Notes: generated by a model from the sequence alone, not told the origin. Counted from the first letter of the stretch, positions 41,751 through 52,569 are shown. The stretch: 64,000 nt of DNA from Roseiarcus sp963781895 (GCA_963781895.1 CAWAIM010000030.1:43428-107427), one strand, 5' to 3'. A program made the numbers and translations.

Positions 41751-44700
41751 TCACGCGTAAACCGGCTTGCGCAGTTCGGCGATCAGCTGGCGGGCTTCTT
41801 TCAGGTCCTTGGTGTCGAAGCCCTCGGTGAACCAATCGTAGATCGGCCTCAGCAGCGCCAGGGCGTCGTTCCGCCTCCCGCGGTCTCGCGAGGAGGCGAG
41901 CGAGCGTGAGAGAAGCGCGAAGCTCCCATGATCTGGCGTGCTGACGGCGGGCGACCTCGATGGCTTTGCGCAGACCCGCCTCGGCGTCTTCCGGCTTGCC
42001 GTGAAGCATCAAGATCCAGCCCTTCAGACGCAGCGTCTCGGCATAGTGCGCTCGCTCTTCGCCCGCCTCGATCCGCGCCACGCTCTCCTCGATCAGAGTC
42101 CATGCTCGGTCGAGGTCGCCAGTCTGGGCCAGGCCTTCGGCCTGCAAAGCCCGCAAGTACCAGATCCAGATGCGGTGGCCGGTGAGGGTCAGGCGAGCGA
42201 TGCTCTCATCGAGTTGGGCGATGCTGTCGCTGACCCGTCCCCCTCGCAGCCAGGCCACTCCGCGACTGATCTCGGCCATGATCTCGCCGAACAGAGGAAT
42301 GCCGCGCTCATGGCCGATCCGCTCCGCCTCCTCCGAGCGCCGCAACAGCGCCTCGGGGTCGCAAAGGAAATCGAACAGTTGCGCTCCGAGCGTCAACGCG
42401 AACGCCAGGTCGAAGGGATGGCCCCTTCGGCGCGCATTGGCTTCCATCGCCTGGCTCGCGGCCAGCGCCTGGTCAGGGTAACCCATCATCCACAGGAACT
42501 GTGAGCGATAGATGCCCTCTCCGGTGAAAGGATCGAGATTGGTCGCCAGCGCCACGCGCCAGTGACGCTCGGCGTCGTAGAGACTGTGGACGAGATCGCC
42601 CGAACGGCGCGCGCCGACAAAATCGCCGAGCCAGTAGAGATTGGCGGACATCGCGCGATGCCCGACGATCTCGAGGTTGTCGTCGCCGATGTCCGCGCCG
42701 GATTTCAGCATCCGCTCAGCCCAGCGAACGAACTCGGCCAGCCGATCGACGCACATGTAGTGCACGGCGAGCGTGTTGAGGATCGGCAAGTAGGCCGCTT
42801 TTTGCTCGAGGGGCTGGGCGAGCCTCCACGCCGGTTCAAGCGTTTGGCTGACCCCCTCGTGCCCCCAGCCGCGGTGCGCGGAAAGGGCCGGACCCAACGC
42901 AGTCCTGAGCGAGAGCTCCAACTGATCGCGGTCTCTGGACGGCGGAAGGTTGGACGTCGCCGACATTCCGGCTCGCAAATGCGAAATCGCTTCCGGCAAG
43001 GCAAACCGTTGGACCGCGATTTGTCCGGCCCTGAGCCATAGCGGCGCTGCAAGGTGGTGATGCTCCGCCGCCGTGTAATGATGAGCGAGCAGTTCCGGCG
43101 CGGTCTCGCGGGTCTCCCGCCAGCGTTCCTCCAAAAGGCGAGCGACATCGCCGTGCAGCTGCTTGCGTCGGCTCTTCAGCAGCGAGTCGTAAGCGGCGTC
43201 CTGAACCAGCGCGTGCGAGAAAGTGTAAACGGCGTCAGGGATCTCTCCGTGGCTGGTCGCAAGCCCGGACGCGGTCAAGAGCCGGAGCGGCCTGTCGAGC
43301 TTGTCCAGGCTCATCAGTTCGAGTCCGGCGATCACCTCGTAGCTGAACTCGCGGCCGATTACCGATCCGACCTGGGCGATTTCTTTGCTTTCTGGAACGC
43401 GGTCGAGACGCGCCATCAGCGAATCGCGAAGGGTTTCCGGGATCGTGACGTTGGCTGAGGACCCTTTGTAAGCGTAGCGGTCGCCTTCGACAATCAGATC
43501 GCCCGATTCGAGGATGGTTTTGGTCAACTCCTGAACAAATAACGGCACTCCGCCGGCGCGCGCGATGATTTGGTCCGCCAGGCCGGGCGGCAGGGCCTTG
43601 CCGCCGAGGATTTCATCGATGAGCGAACCGCTGTGCGCGGGAGTGAGTTTGCCAAGGTCGATAGCGACAACATCGCCGCGCTCCTTCCAAGGCGGGGCGA
43701 ATTCGGGACGCGCCGTCAACACCAGAAGCGCGGCCGCGCCCGTAAGCCGATCCACGAGGCGTCCGAGCCAGTCGAGCGTCGTCGGGTCGGCCCAATGAAC
43801 ATCCTCGAACAGCATGAGGATCGGTTGCACGCGCGCCTCCGCCCGGACGATGTCGACCAGAACGCGCATGGTGGATTCTTTGGCAAGCTTCGGCGCGATC
43901 GTGATCGCGCCATAGCGCTCCTCAAATGGTATCGACAGCAGAGCGGCGATGAAGGGGAGATCGTCCTTCGGCAGCCCCAGGCGTTCGAGGAGGAACGCCT
44001 CGAGCTTCGCGAGCCGCGATCCGGGGTCGTCGTCGCGGCCAAGTCCAAGCGTCCGTTCGAACCACGATCTGATCGGATAAAAGGCGCTGTTGACGTAGAA
44101 GGGCGAGCACTGAAACAAAAAGGTCCGGCTCGATTGATTCTCCACGCGCTCGCGCAGCGCGCTGATGATTCGGCTCTTGCCGATGCCGGGATCGCCAGAA
44201 ACCAGAACAGCTCGACCGCTGTTGGTTTCGCGCACGCGACGCCAGAGCTCGAGGAGCAGGGCGATCTCCTCCTCGCGGCCCACAATCGACGCCACGCCGC
44301 GATCCGCCGCGGCTTCGAAGCGGCTCTCCGCCTTGCTGACGCCCAGGACGCGATAAAGGCGAATGAGGCCGCTGATCCCCTTCAGCGCGACCTCTCCGAG
44401 ATCCTCATATTCAAACTGGCCGCCGGCCAATCGGCGCGACGTTTCGCTGACGACCACGGTTCCCGGCTGCGCGGCCGACTGCAGGCGGGAGGCGAAGTTC
44501 ATCGTTTCGCCGACGGCGTGGCCGTCGCCGGACGCGACCACGACCATTCCCGTGGCGATCCCGATGCGAACCTGGAGCCGCCCGGCGCCGGGAAAGTCGA
44601 ACCCGGCCATCGCCTCGACGATGTCGAGCCCAGCCCGGATGGCGCGCTCGGCCTCCCCTTCATGCGCCAGCGGAAATCCAAAAAAGGCGAGGACGCCGTC

Positions 44701-45096
44701 GCCCAGAAGGGTGAAAACATAGCCTTCGTAGCGAACGACGCAGTCCGTGCAGATTTCTTCATAGGCGCGAACGACGACCTGGAGCGCTTCGGGGTCGAGT
44801 TTTTGGGCGAGTTCGGTGAAGCCGACCATGTCGCAAAACAGCGCGGTCAACTGGCGTCGTTCGCCGACCGGCTCCCCTACGGCAGCCGTGGCGGAAGCGG
44901 ACCTTTCGGGCTTCCGGGCTTCGCTCAGCAGATTTAAGATCCGCTTGCGCGGTCCGAACGGCAGGCCGATCTCCTTCAGATCGTCATCCGTCAGCACGAT
45001 AAGCGTCGCCAGATCGATTTCATGTTGTTCGAACACGGGCGCAAATCGCTCGAGGCCGTTGGCCTCGAGCCATTCGGAGATGGACCCTGTCGACAT
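41751..45096 (-). CDS. SAM-domain adenylate/guanylate cyclase with AAA-ATPase and TPR region
   Basis: About 1115 residues. A SAM domain covers residues 1-62 (ISEWLEANGLERFAPVFEQH). A class III cyclase domain spans about 78-240, with metal-binding Asp in TALFCDMVGFTELAQ and FTLLGDGVLAFFGFP. Next comes an AAA/STAND-type ATPase with Walker A LVSGDPGIGKSRI and Walker B MLFEDVHWADPTT, then a TPR-rich C-terminus. Such proteins make cAMP or cGMP under control of the ATPase/TPR part. Near 41885 the frame slips; the other frame gives the natural end GFDTKDLKEARQLIAELRKP, stopping at 41751. The ATG at 45096 overlaps the stop of the FAD gene (TGATG), so it belongs to that operon. Confidence 0.87.
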
Positions 45097-46506
45097 CACC
45101 GCATTTCGCCTTGGTTCGCCGCTGCGACCAAAACGCCATGATTGAACAGCCAGGCGACGATTGCCAAGCCAGATTGAACCGGCACTTGGTCAGACCATGA
45201 CTGGGCGATTTGCAGCGGCGTTCTCCCCGGAAGCGCCGTTCGAACCAACGGCGCCAGTTCCCATCCGTTAAGATATACCACAGGGCTGGCGAGCCTGGGA
45301 TGACTCAATGCCCAACCCAGATTGACGAACTCGCCCTCCAGACGGGGCGTGCGGACGAAATCGAGCTCGTTGCGACAGCTCCACCGGCAGGGTCGCGATC
45401 GCGCTGGCGTCCAAAGCCCGTGTTGGAGATGGGGTCGCGAGCGCGGACTGAGCCGAACGGTCGGCCCAAAATGGGTGGTCGTTTTGAACAGCGACCGTAC
45501 GGTAGTGTCCGGCGGCCCAGCGCCGATGACGTTCCGACGTTTCGGCCAATTGCGCATGGTGGAAATTGACGGCCGTATCGCTCCATTCCGGCTTGCGTAT
45601 GAGCGTATTGGCCACGATCGCGCCAGATAACGCGCTCTGGATGGCCTTTTGAACGCCGCTCGAGGAAATCGGGTCAATGCCGAGGGCGGCGTCTCCGACT
45701 CGGATGGCGCGAGGCGTCGCGCATTCGCGTTCGAGATACGGAGTCGCGTCGATCGCCCGCACCGATCCGACCAGCTCGAACGCTCCGCGGTTTTCCAACA
45801 GGCTCGAAAGATCGAGGAGTTCGAGAAAGCGCTGTGACGCGGACGACCCGGGCGCTGAACGGAATCGCTTCGGATCGATGAAGACGAGCGTATTGTACGT
45901 GCCATCCGGCAAAGGCACGCCCCAATACCAAGCCTCGCGACCGGCTTCGATTCGCGGCGTTCGCGGCAAGCCTCGCCCCCGCCAGTAGGCGTAGACCGCC
46001 AGGGTCGGCGCTCCGGTCCGTCTTTGGCGTGGACCGGCCGCGCCGCGTCTGCCGCGCGCGTCCGCCACAAAATCGACGTCCAGCGCCGCGAGACCCCCCG
46101 GCGCTTCGAAGCGGATCCGCCATTTCGATCCCTCCAGCGTGCAGTCCAGGACCCGCGCCGGCTGGTGGACGCGCACGCCCAGGGATCGAGCGCGGGTCAG
46201 CAGGCGCAGGTCGAAATCCCCCCGGTCCACCAGCAGGCCTTGTTCGCGCGGGTCTTCGCGCCATCGCGGCGGCGCTCCCCATTTCACCCAGACTGCGCGA
46301 ATTCGCGGAAAGGCCGCCGCCTCGACCTCCTCGTGCAAATCGGCCGCTCGGAGCATCGGCATCACCCCGGGGCTCAGCGATTCGCCGAGATGGCGCCGCG
46401 GGAAGCGTTCGCGCTCGACCACATGGACATCGTGCCCGAGCTGGGCCATTCGCGCCGCGAACACGCACCCGGCGGGCCCCGCCCCCAGGACGCAGACCTC
46501 AGCCAT
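45096..46506 (-). CDS. FAD-dependent halogenase-like oxidoreductase (LodB/QhpG-like), one-base frameshift
   Basis: About 470 residues. The FAD motif VCVLGAGPAGCVFAARMAQL is at the N-terminus, followed by RRHLGESLSPGVMPMLRAAD, the GES segment of flavin-dependent halogenases and related monooxygenases. Later come WYWGVPLPDGTYN, where halogenases have W-x-W-x-I-P, and the second FAD segment IRVGDAALGIDPISSSGVQ. Near 45340 the frame shifts; the other frame continues RLEGEFVNLGWALSHPRLAS and ends with IVAWLFNHGVLVA. Flavoproteins of this type mature CTQ enzymes (LodB, GoxB, QhpG). The ATG at 46506 overlaps the radical SAM gene by eight bases. Confidence 0.8.
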
Positions 46507-47854
46507 AGGGCGCCGACTCGAGCCCGACCTCCCCCAATCCGGGAGAAAGCCTCAGATACGCTTCGAGGCAATAGTGCAGCCAGCCCCGGATATAGTCGCA
46601 GGCCGGCCGGCCCCGGCGCAAAACCTCATGATGACAGCCGCCGCCGCAGAGATAGCGCGCCCAGCATGATCGGCAGGGTTCCTGCCGGTGCACGTGCCTC
46701 GCGCTGAGCCACTCGGCCTGGCGGGTCAGGTCGACCCCGGCCGCGAGCGAACCCATGGCCCCCTCCTCGTCGCCGACGAAACGATGGCAGGCGGACAGTT
46801 CCCCGTCGGCGGAAACGCCGAGATAGCCGGCGCCGGCGCCGCAAGGATAGGGTCGGTGGGCGCCGCGATGGATCTCGCGCATGGCGTTCGTCATGTTGGC
46901 GAAGGGGTAGCGCTCGCCGAGGCGCGAGCGCCGCTCGAACTCTCGCCCGCAGTCGATCATCTCGCCCAGCATCACTTCGAGGTTGTCCGGCTGCATTTCG
47001 CCCTCGCCCGCGGGCGCGCTCAGCATCGGCGAGAAGCCGACGCTGTGGAAGCCCGCGTCGATCAAGGAATCCAGCGCGCGGCGCAGCGCGAGATTTCTCG
47101 GCGTGACCGTGACGCGCGCGGAAACCTGCATGCGCCGCTGAAAGGTCAACAGCGGCGCGACGCGTCGCATCACGGATTCGTAGCTGCCGCCGCCGCCCTT
47201 GTACGGCCGCAACGCGTCGTGGTCCGCCTTCAATCCATCGATGCTGACGGTGACCGCAAAACCGTGATCTTCGAAGAAGCGCCCGTCGTCCTCGGTCAGC
47301 AATGTGCCGTTGGTTGTGATCGAGAAGGCGATCTTGGCGCCGCGATCCCTGGCCAGTTCGACGGCCCGCGTCGTCGCCGCCCGCAGCGCCTTGCGATTGA
47401 CCAGCGGCTCGCCGCCGAGAAAGGCCAGATTCAGGCGCGCGCCCGGCTCCGCGGCGCCGACCAGCAATTCGACGGCGCTCAGCGCATCGCTCAGCGACAT
47501 GTTCTTCGCGGCGCCGCCGAATTCGCCCTGCTGGGCGTAGCAATAGGCGCAGCCGAGATTGCACTTCTGGGCGATGGCCAGCGAAAGAGCGCGGATCGGC
47601 GGCGGCGGCAGCGGAACATCGTCGATGAACGCGCGGCCGTTCAGTCCGGCGCGCGCCATCAGGCCCTCGAGCTCCGCTTCGTCGCCGCCGGCCATCGCCG
47701 AGTCGAACGCGGCGAACAGGCTGGCGTCGGCGTCGAACAACCGGCTGCCGTCGGCGACGAAAAGGTGCTGGCTGCAACCGCTGTCGATCAAATGCGCCTG
47801 CGGCGCCCGGGGCGCCGACATGCTCATATAGCGGCGCGCGTCGGCGAGGCTCAC
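46499..47854 (-). CDS. radical SAM/SPASM peptide maturase, QhpD-like
   Basis: A 451-residue enzyme. A small N-terminal domain is followed by the radical SAM cluster CNLGCAYCYAQQGEFGG (C-x3-C-x2-C) near 110, FLGGEPLVNRKALRAA and FSITTNGTLLTEDDG. The C-terminal SPASM region has PYPCGAGAGYLGVSADGELS, ACHRFVGDEEGAMGSLAAG, CRSCWARYLCGGGCHHEVL and CDYIRGWLHYCLEAYLRL. This SPASM arrangement closely resembles QhpD, which makes Cys-to-Asp/Glu thioether cross-links in the quinohemoprotein amine dehydrogenase gamma subunit. The start is GTG at 47854, overlapping the stop of the LodA-like gene (GTGA). No small QhpC-like substrate is encoded nearby. Confidence 0.85.
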   Translation of the reverse strand: MSLADARRYMSMSAPRAPQAHLIDSGCSQHLFVADGSRLFDADASLFAAFDSAMAGGDEAELEGLMARAGLNGRAFIDDVPLPPPPIRALSLAIAQKCNLGCAYCYAQQGEFGGAAKNMSLSDALSAVELLVGAAEPGARLNLAFLGGEPLVNRKALRAATTRAVELARDRGAKIAFSITTNGTLLTEDDGRFFEDHGFAVTVSIDGLKADHDALRPYKGGGGSYESVMRRVAPLLTFQRRMQVSARVTVTPRNLALRRALDSLIDAGFHSVGFSPMLSAPAGEGEMQPDNLEVMLGEMIDCGREFERRSRLGERYPFANMTNAMREIHRGAHRPYPCGAGAGYLGVSADGELSACHRFVGDEEGAMGSLAAGVDLTRQAEWLSARHVHRQEPCRSCWARYLCGGGCHHEVLRRGRPACDYIRGWLHYCLEAYLRLSPGLGEVGLESAPYG

Positions 47855-50201
47855 GCTTCGCGATCCGAGGTTCCGTCCGGCGGCGGGTCATGCAAATCCA
47901 GGCCGCGGATCTGAAACTTGAGCAGTTCCTCCCATTTGGCGAACAGATCGTCGTACATGATCAGGCGCGTGTCTTCGTAATCGTCGGCGACATAAGAGCC
48001 GGTGCGAGCTTTTTGCATCCAGTTGTCGCCCTTGCTCAACCCGTCCGCCGCGGTCTCGACATTGACGAAGTCGGGTCGCGCGGAGGCCCAATAATAGCAG
48101 GAGCATTCCCGATAATCGTTCTGCCACGGCGAGCACAGCCCCTGGGTCAGTTCGCCGGCGTCGGCGAGGGCCTTGGCGATGACCGCGGTGTCCGTTTCAA
48201 AGAAGGGCCGCACCTCGAATTCGAAACTCACATGGTTATTGGGCTCGTCCAGCCACGGTTGCTGCTGCTCTTCGGGATTCTTCGGCGCTGAAGTCGCAGA
48301 TGACGCGACCGTGCTTGTGTTGGACGACCTGGCCAATGCGTTCGACCATTCCAGCGGCGCCAGGCCGCTCGGATTCATATTCGTGGTCAGAACGATATAG
48401 CCTTCCGGGTCCGAGGACGCCGGTCCCCTCATTTCCGTCATGACCGGAACGACGGCGTCCGCCTCCCCGCTTTTTCGGCCGGGAAGGACGATGCGCAGCA
48501 GCCGATGGCCCTTGAGGTCGCTGGGCTTCAGCTTGTTGTTCTGGCCGACCGGAACGACAAATCGGTCGCAATCCGGGTCCACCTCCACCACCAGATTGTC
48601 GTATTCGCGCAGCACGATTCCCCGGAACATCCGCCGCCAGACGGCGCGAAAATCCATTTCGAGTCCTGGACAGCAGTTGGCGACCGAGGTGACCGGACGC
48701 GAATTGATCGGATTTCCCTCGGCCACATAATTGATTTGCGCCGACAAATTGCGCGGCGAGAGCAGCGGCCGTCCGGCGGCGGCGGGCTTTTTCTTCGAAG
48801 CTGACGTCAGCGAGTCGAGCGCGGCCTTTCTGATGGTGTCGATCTGGCGCCAGGTGAGCGCGAGATAGTTGTTGTCGGCGCCGCACATCAGCGCCGGCAT
48901 CTTGCGTCGCCCGCGGTCGGTGAAGTCGGCGACCTCATCGGGCTTGCGCAGCAGCGGCAAGAACCACGGAGCAACCCCGCCCTGCAATGCCGCGTAGGCC
49001 TGCTGGTGCAGCGTCATGATGGCGAAAGTGTCCACCGTGCCCGGCGCCATCACCGGGCGAATGGCGCGCTGGGTGTCGGCGGCTTCCTCCTCGGGCATGG
49101 AGTCCAGCGACAGCGCGGAACGGCCCTTGAAATCGTTGCCGTTCATGACCGCCACGTTCATGAATCGGACGGTCTCGAAGGCGCGCCGAACAATATCCTG
49201 AGCTCTGGCGCGCGTTTCGGCTCGCCGGTTCGTCGGGCGATACGTTCGGGCCGTGGACGACCTGTTCGAGATCGTCAGCCAGGCAGCGAACGAACAGAGA
49301 GTTCGGGCGCCAGCGCCGGCGGCGCCGCGCAAATTCGCGCGGTCGCCGTCAGTTCATTTCCGTCCTTCAGCCGCAGGCGCACCTCGACCGTGCCGTCGCA
49401 CGCGTCGTCGAGATATCCCCGGCTGACCGCCTTGTTGTCATTGAGCCAGGATGGAGCGGGCGGGTCGATAGCGAATAGCGAGGGCGGCAGCGTTTCGTTG
49501 TAAAACTCACCCTTGTCTTCAAAGCGCGCGGCGTCGAAGCCCTTCCAGCCCTTGTTCGGATCGTAGATGGCTTGCTCGATCGGGACGTGAAAGCCTGACT
49601 TCTTCTTCGCGTGGCCCTCTTTCGGCTTAGGCCCATAGATCAGGCCCTTGGCGGGCGTGAAACGCAGACGAATTTCCGGGAACGCTTTGTTCGGCCTGAT
49701 GAAGCGCACCCGGCCGAAATCGACGAAGTCCTTCTCGGAGACGAAATTCGCACAGTGGCCTTCGAGCGTATGGACGGCGTGATCCTTGATCTTGACCTTC
49801 GCGTGGACGAGGTCTTTCGGGTCATTGGTCCGGCGCACGACTTTGCGGTTGGCGACGCACACCCGCCAGGAAATGTCTTGGACATTCAGACCGTGGTCGT
49901 CGAGCAACCCTACGGTCAAAGGCTCGAGTTCGTCGCGATCGGTGAGCGCGAACACCTCCAAAAACGGCGCAACCGGCCGAATTCTTCCATCCTTTTTGAA
50001 AGTCAGGTCCGGCCGCGGAGGGATGGCCTTGATCTTGCCGGAACGCTCGTTGACGACCAGCGTCCGCTCCGGGATGATCCTGCGGTAGCCGAGCGGCTGA
50101 TCGGGATCGAGATCGATCGTGTAATTGTCCATCGGCTCATCGGCCGAACCGAGTCGCCCGATCGCGAGCGGCGGCAGAATTCGCAAACTCTTGATCGTCA
50201 A
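47851..50201 (-). CDS. LodA/GoxA-like putative CTQ-dependent oxidase, two frameshifts
   Basis: About 783 residues after joining frames. The N-terminus (ILPPLAIGRLGSADEPMDNY, later DGRIRPVAPFLEVFALTDRD) and EIRLRFTPAKGLIYGPKP resemble the N-terminal part of LodA-like L-amino-acid oxidases. Downstream are VANCCPGLEMDFRAVWRRMF (about 48660) and PWQNDYRECSCYYWASARPD (about 48070-48130). The Cys-rich, Trp-containing last segment is where LodA-type enzymes carry the Trp that becomes cysteine tryptophylquinone, but I cannot fix the residue pair. Frames change near 49295 and 49220; reading through gives LFVRCLADDLEQVVHGPNVS then ARAQDIVRRAFETVRFMNVA. The start is TTG at 50201 after GGAG. The family call is moderately sure, the substrate unknown. 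Confidence 0.65.
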
Positions 50202-50217
50202 CGCTCCGCCCTTTCGT

Positions 50218-51824
50218 TCACGCCTGCCCCGCGAGGATGTCTTCGATCCAGTCCGCGGCCTGGCTGTCGAGATGCAACAGAAGTCCTCACGTAATCCTCG
50301 CCGCCGCACTCCCTGAGCTGATGCTTGACGGTCGAATCCGCGTCGTCGAGCAATCTCTCGCAGGTCGATTTCACGCCATCGAGCAGGTCCAGATGTCGGC
50401 GCCAGACGTCTTTTGCCGATTCTGGCAGGATCAGCGTATAGGGCATTTCGAACGGAGGCGCGGCGCAGCCGCCTTTCCCATCATCCTTGAGCGGCAATCG
50501 AACCAGCAGGCCGGCGATCGTCTTGAGGTTGTACATCTCCCCGAACACGCGGTGCATGACCATCGAGCGCAAGCTCGGCCGATCGGGCGGATGAATGCGG
50601 GCGAGTTGGAAACTCTGCGCGAGATAGGTCAGCATCATGCGATAGCGCTGATTGAACAAATCCGCGAAATATCTGGCGCATTTCGCCTCGATGATCGTGT
50701 AATGCGGTTGCTTCTCGTGCGTTTCCGTCTTCGGCTTGCTGCTCGCATCGTCTCCCATCCGGGGCTTGACGAAATCGACCCGGGTGGTCGGATTGGTCGG
50801 AACGTCGCGCGCCGGTTTCCAGCCCGGATCCCCTAGCCCGGTGAACTCTTCGTAGATTTGCACGAACCGCTCGAAGTGAGACGGCTCCCCGGACTCGTCC
50901 TCGCTGAGATGCGGCGCCTCCCCCTGGCCGGAAAGCGCTTTCAAGGCCTTGACGGCCTCAGCGCGGGTCGCCATGCGTTCGACCATCACATGGGCATGAC
51001 GGTCGCTCGGCTTGACATGTTCGAATTGATTCGGCGGAACAGGGATGAGATTGCCTTCGGCGTCGAGAGCCCGCGGCCCGGACTTGTAGCCCCGGCCCCA
51101 GTCGTCCCAGGACGCCTGCATCGAGTAAGTCGTCTCGTCGAACGACGACTCCGGGATGCGGTCGACGTCCGAAATCAATTCGATGATCTCATCGTAAAGT
51201 TCGCCGACGGTGTGGGGCGTGATCTTGGGAAATAGCTTCTGCACACGTTCCGTCACCTCGGCGATGATCTCCTCCTGCCGAGTTTGGCCCACCTGGCTTC
51301 GATACTTTTTGGCGCGCAGCCTTCCTCGAGGTTCCTTGCCAAGCTCCTCCGGAGGCGGCATCTCGGCGTAAATGTAGCAGCTCAAGGCATTCGATCGAGA
51401 ACGGCCGCAGCGAAGGGGGAAACGGATTGTATTTCGTGTCATAGGGAAAATCCCGACGGTAGAGATTGATCGGCGACCCGAGCAGGGTCAGCACGTTCTG
51501 CACCGTCAGCAGATGCCCCATCTCCTCCTTGGCGACCGACAGAATGCTCGAGCGCCAGCCTTGGACCATCTTGCGGTGTTCTTTTGGAATCTGATCTCCG
51601 CCGATTGAATAGGCCGCGTAGAGATACTGCACCATCAGGGCGTGTTCTATCGCCGCGCCAAAATACAACAGCATCAACAGATGATCGCGCCAGGTCATCT
51701 CTGGCCGTCTATTGGATTCGTTGTCAGAGACTTTCTTGGCTGCGGCCGTCGCCGCGTCGGCGCCGTTTGGGTCCGAGCCTTCAGCTTCGATCCCTGCAGG
51801 TTTCCGTTTCGCGCGCCGTGCCAT
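50218..51824 (-). CDS. ferritin-like protein of the iminophenyl-pyruvate dimer synthase type, two frameshifts
   Basis: About 535 residues. A basic linker opens the protein. The ferritin-like fold follows, with IEHALMVQYLYAAYSIGGDQ and ILSVAKEEMGHLLTVQNVLT, which closely match the VioB family segment around its carboxylate/His metal site (E..., EE..H). The frame slips near 51388; the other frame continues SCYIYAEMPPPEELGKEPRG. It slips again near 50285, where the natural tail LLLHLDSQAADWIEDILAGQ ends at 50218. VioB/RebD/StaD-type enzymes couple imino acids made by amino-acid oxidases. Here the next gene, 16 bases on, encodes a putative amino-acid oxidase. The ATG at 51824 is preferred. Confidence 0.72.
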
Positions 51825-52107
51825 TGTGCGCCTCGCCCGCGGAACCACTGACCGCAATGCGACGCGCAGCCATCATTCGTTCAAAAAATCGTAGGTTTGC
51901 GGTTCGATGCTGTCAAGGACAGGACCAGACTCCCGCGAAGCGACGAACAGCCTGTCATGAAAGCGCTGGCGCGGCGCGCGGCGCCGCCGACGGCGCGCGC
52001 AAATCCGTTTCCGGCTTGTCAACGCGCACCGGAGCGGTCTATTCACTTGACGTTGTGGAACGCGAGGCGACCGCCAGCGGCCTTTCCGGAAAAGAAGGGG
52101 TATTCCT
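51825..52107. other. divergent intergenic region at the head of the CTQ-like operon
   Basis: This 283-base region lies between the minus-strand ferritin-like gene and the plus-strand exported protein gene and should hold both promoters. No gene, clear operator or hairpin was recognised. AGGGGT-type purines precede the plus-strand ATG. Confidence 0.35.
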
Positions 52108-52548
52108 ATGAAGAACATCACACGCCGCAGTCTGATCGTTTCCGGCGCCGCTCTGGCGACGGGATCGCTTTTGTCGCCGGCCGAGGCCGCGACGGGATCG
52201 ATCGCGATGCATATCTTCAGCGCAGGGTTCATCTTCGGGGTCAGCGGGGGAAGCGGCGTCTTGACCTTTAGAGGCCACCAATATCCTCTGACGATCGGCG
52301 GAATAAGCGCGGGCGCCACGATCGGCGCGTCGGGCACCGACCTGGTCGGAACCGCGTCTCACATGCATAATCCTGGCGATATCGAGGGCATCTATTCGGC
52401 GCTCGGGGCCGGAATGTCGGTCGCCGGCGGCCGATCGGCCGCGCAACTTACCAACGCGCGCGGCGTGATTCTGCGGCTTCGCGGCAGACAGGTCGGCTTC
52501 ATGTTCTCGCTCGACCTCAGCGGCATGAATATTTCGCTCAGATCATAG
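52108..52548 (+). CDS. small exported protein of unknown function
   Basis: A 146-residue precursor starts KNITRRSLIVSGAALATGSL, a twin-arginine-like signal with likely cleavage at AEA. The mature part is Gly-rich and probably all beta: AMHIFSAGFIFGVSGGSGVL, TFRGHQYPLTIGGISAGATI, GIYSALGAGMSVAGGRSAAQ and LRLRGRQVGFMFSLDLSGMN. I have seen this pattern in exported alphaproteobacterial proteins resembling DUF1134-type proteins, but cannot name the family with confidence. It is divergent from the CTQ-like operon and followed by a good terminator. Confidence 0.65.
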   Translation: MKNITRRSLIVSGAALATGSLLSPAEAATGSIAMHIFSAGFIFGVSGGSGVLTFRGHQYPLTIGGISAGATIGASGTDLVGTASHMHNPGDIEGIYSALGAGMSVAGGRSAAQLTNARGVILRLRGRQVGFMFSLDLSGMNISLRS

Positions 52549-52569
52549 ACGCTTCGCAACGCTGCGCCC

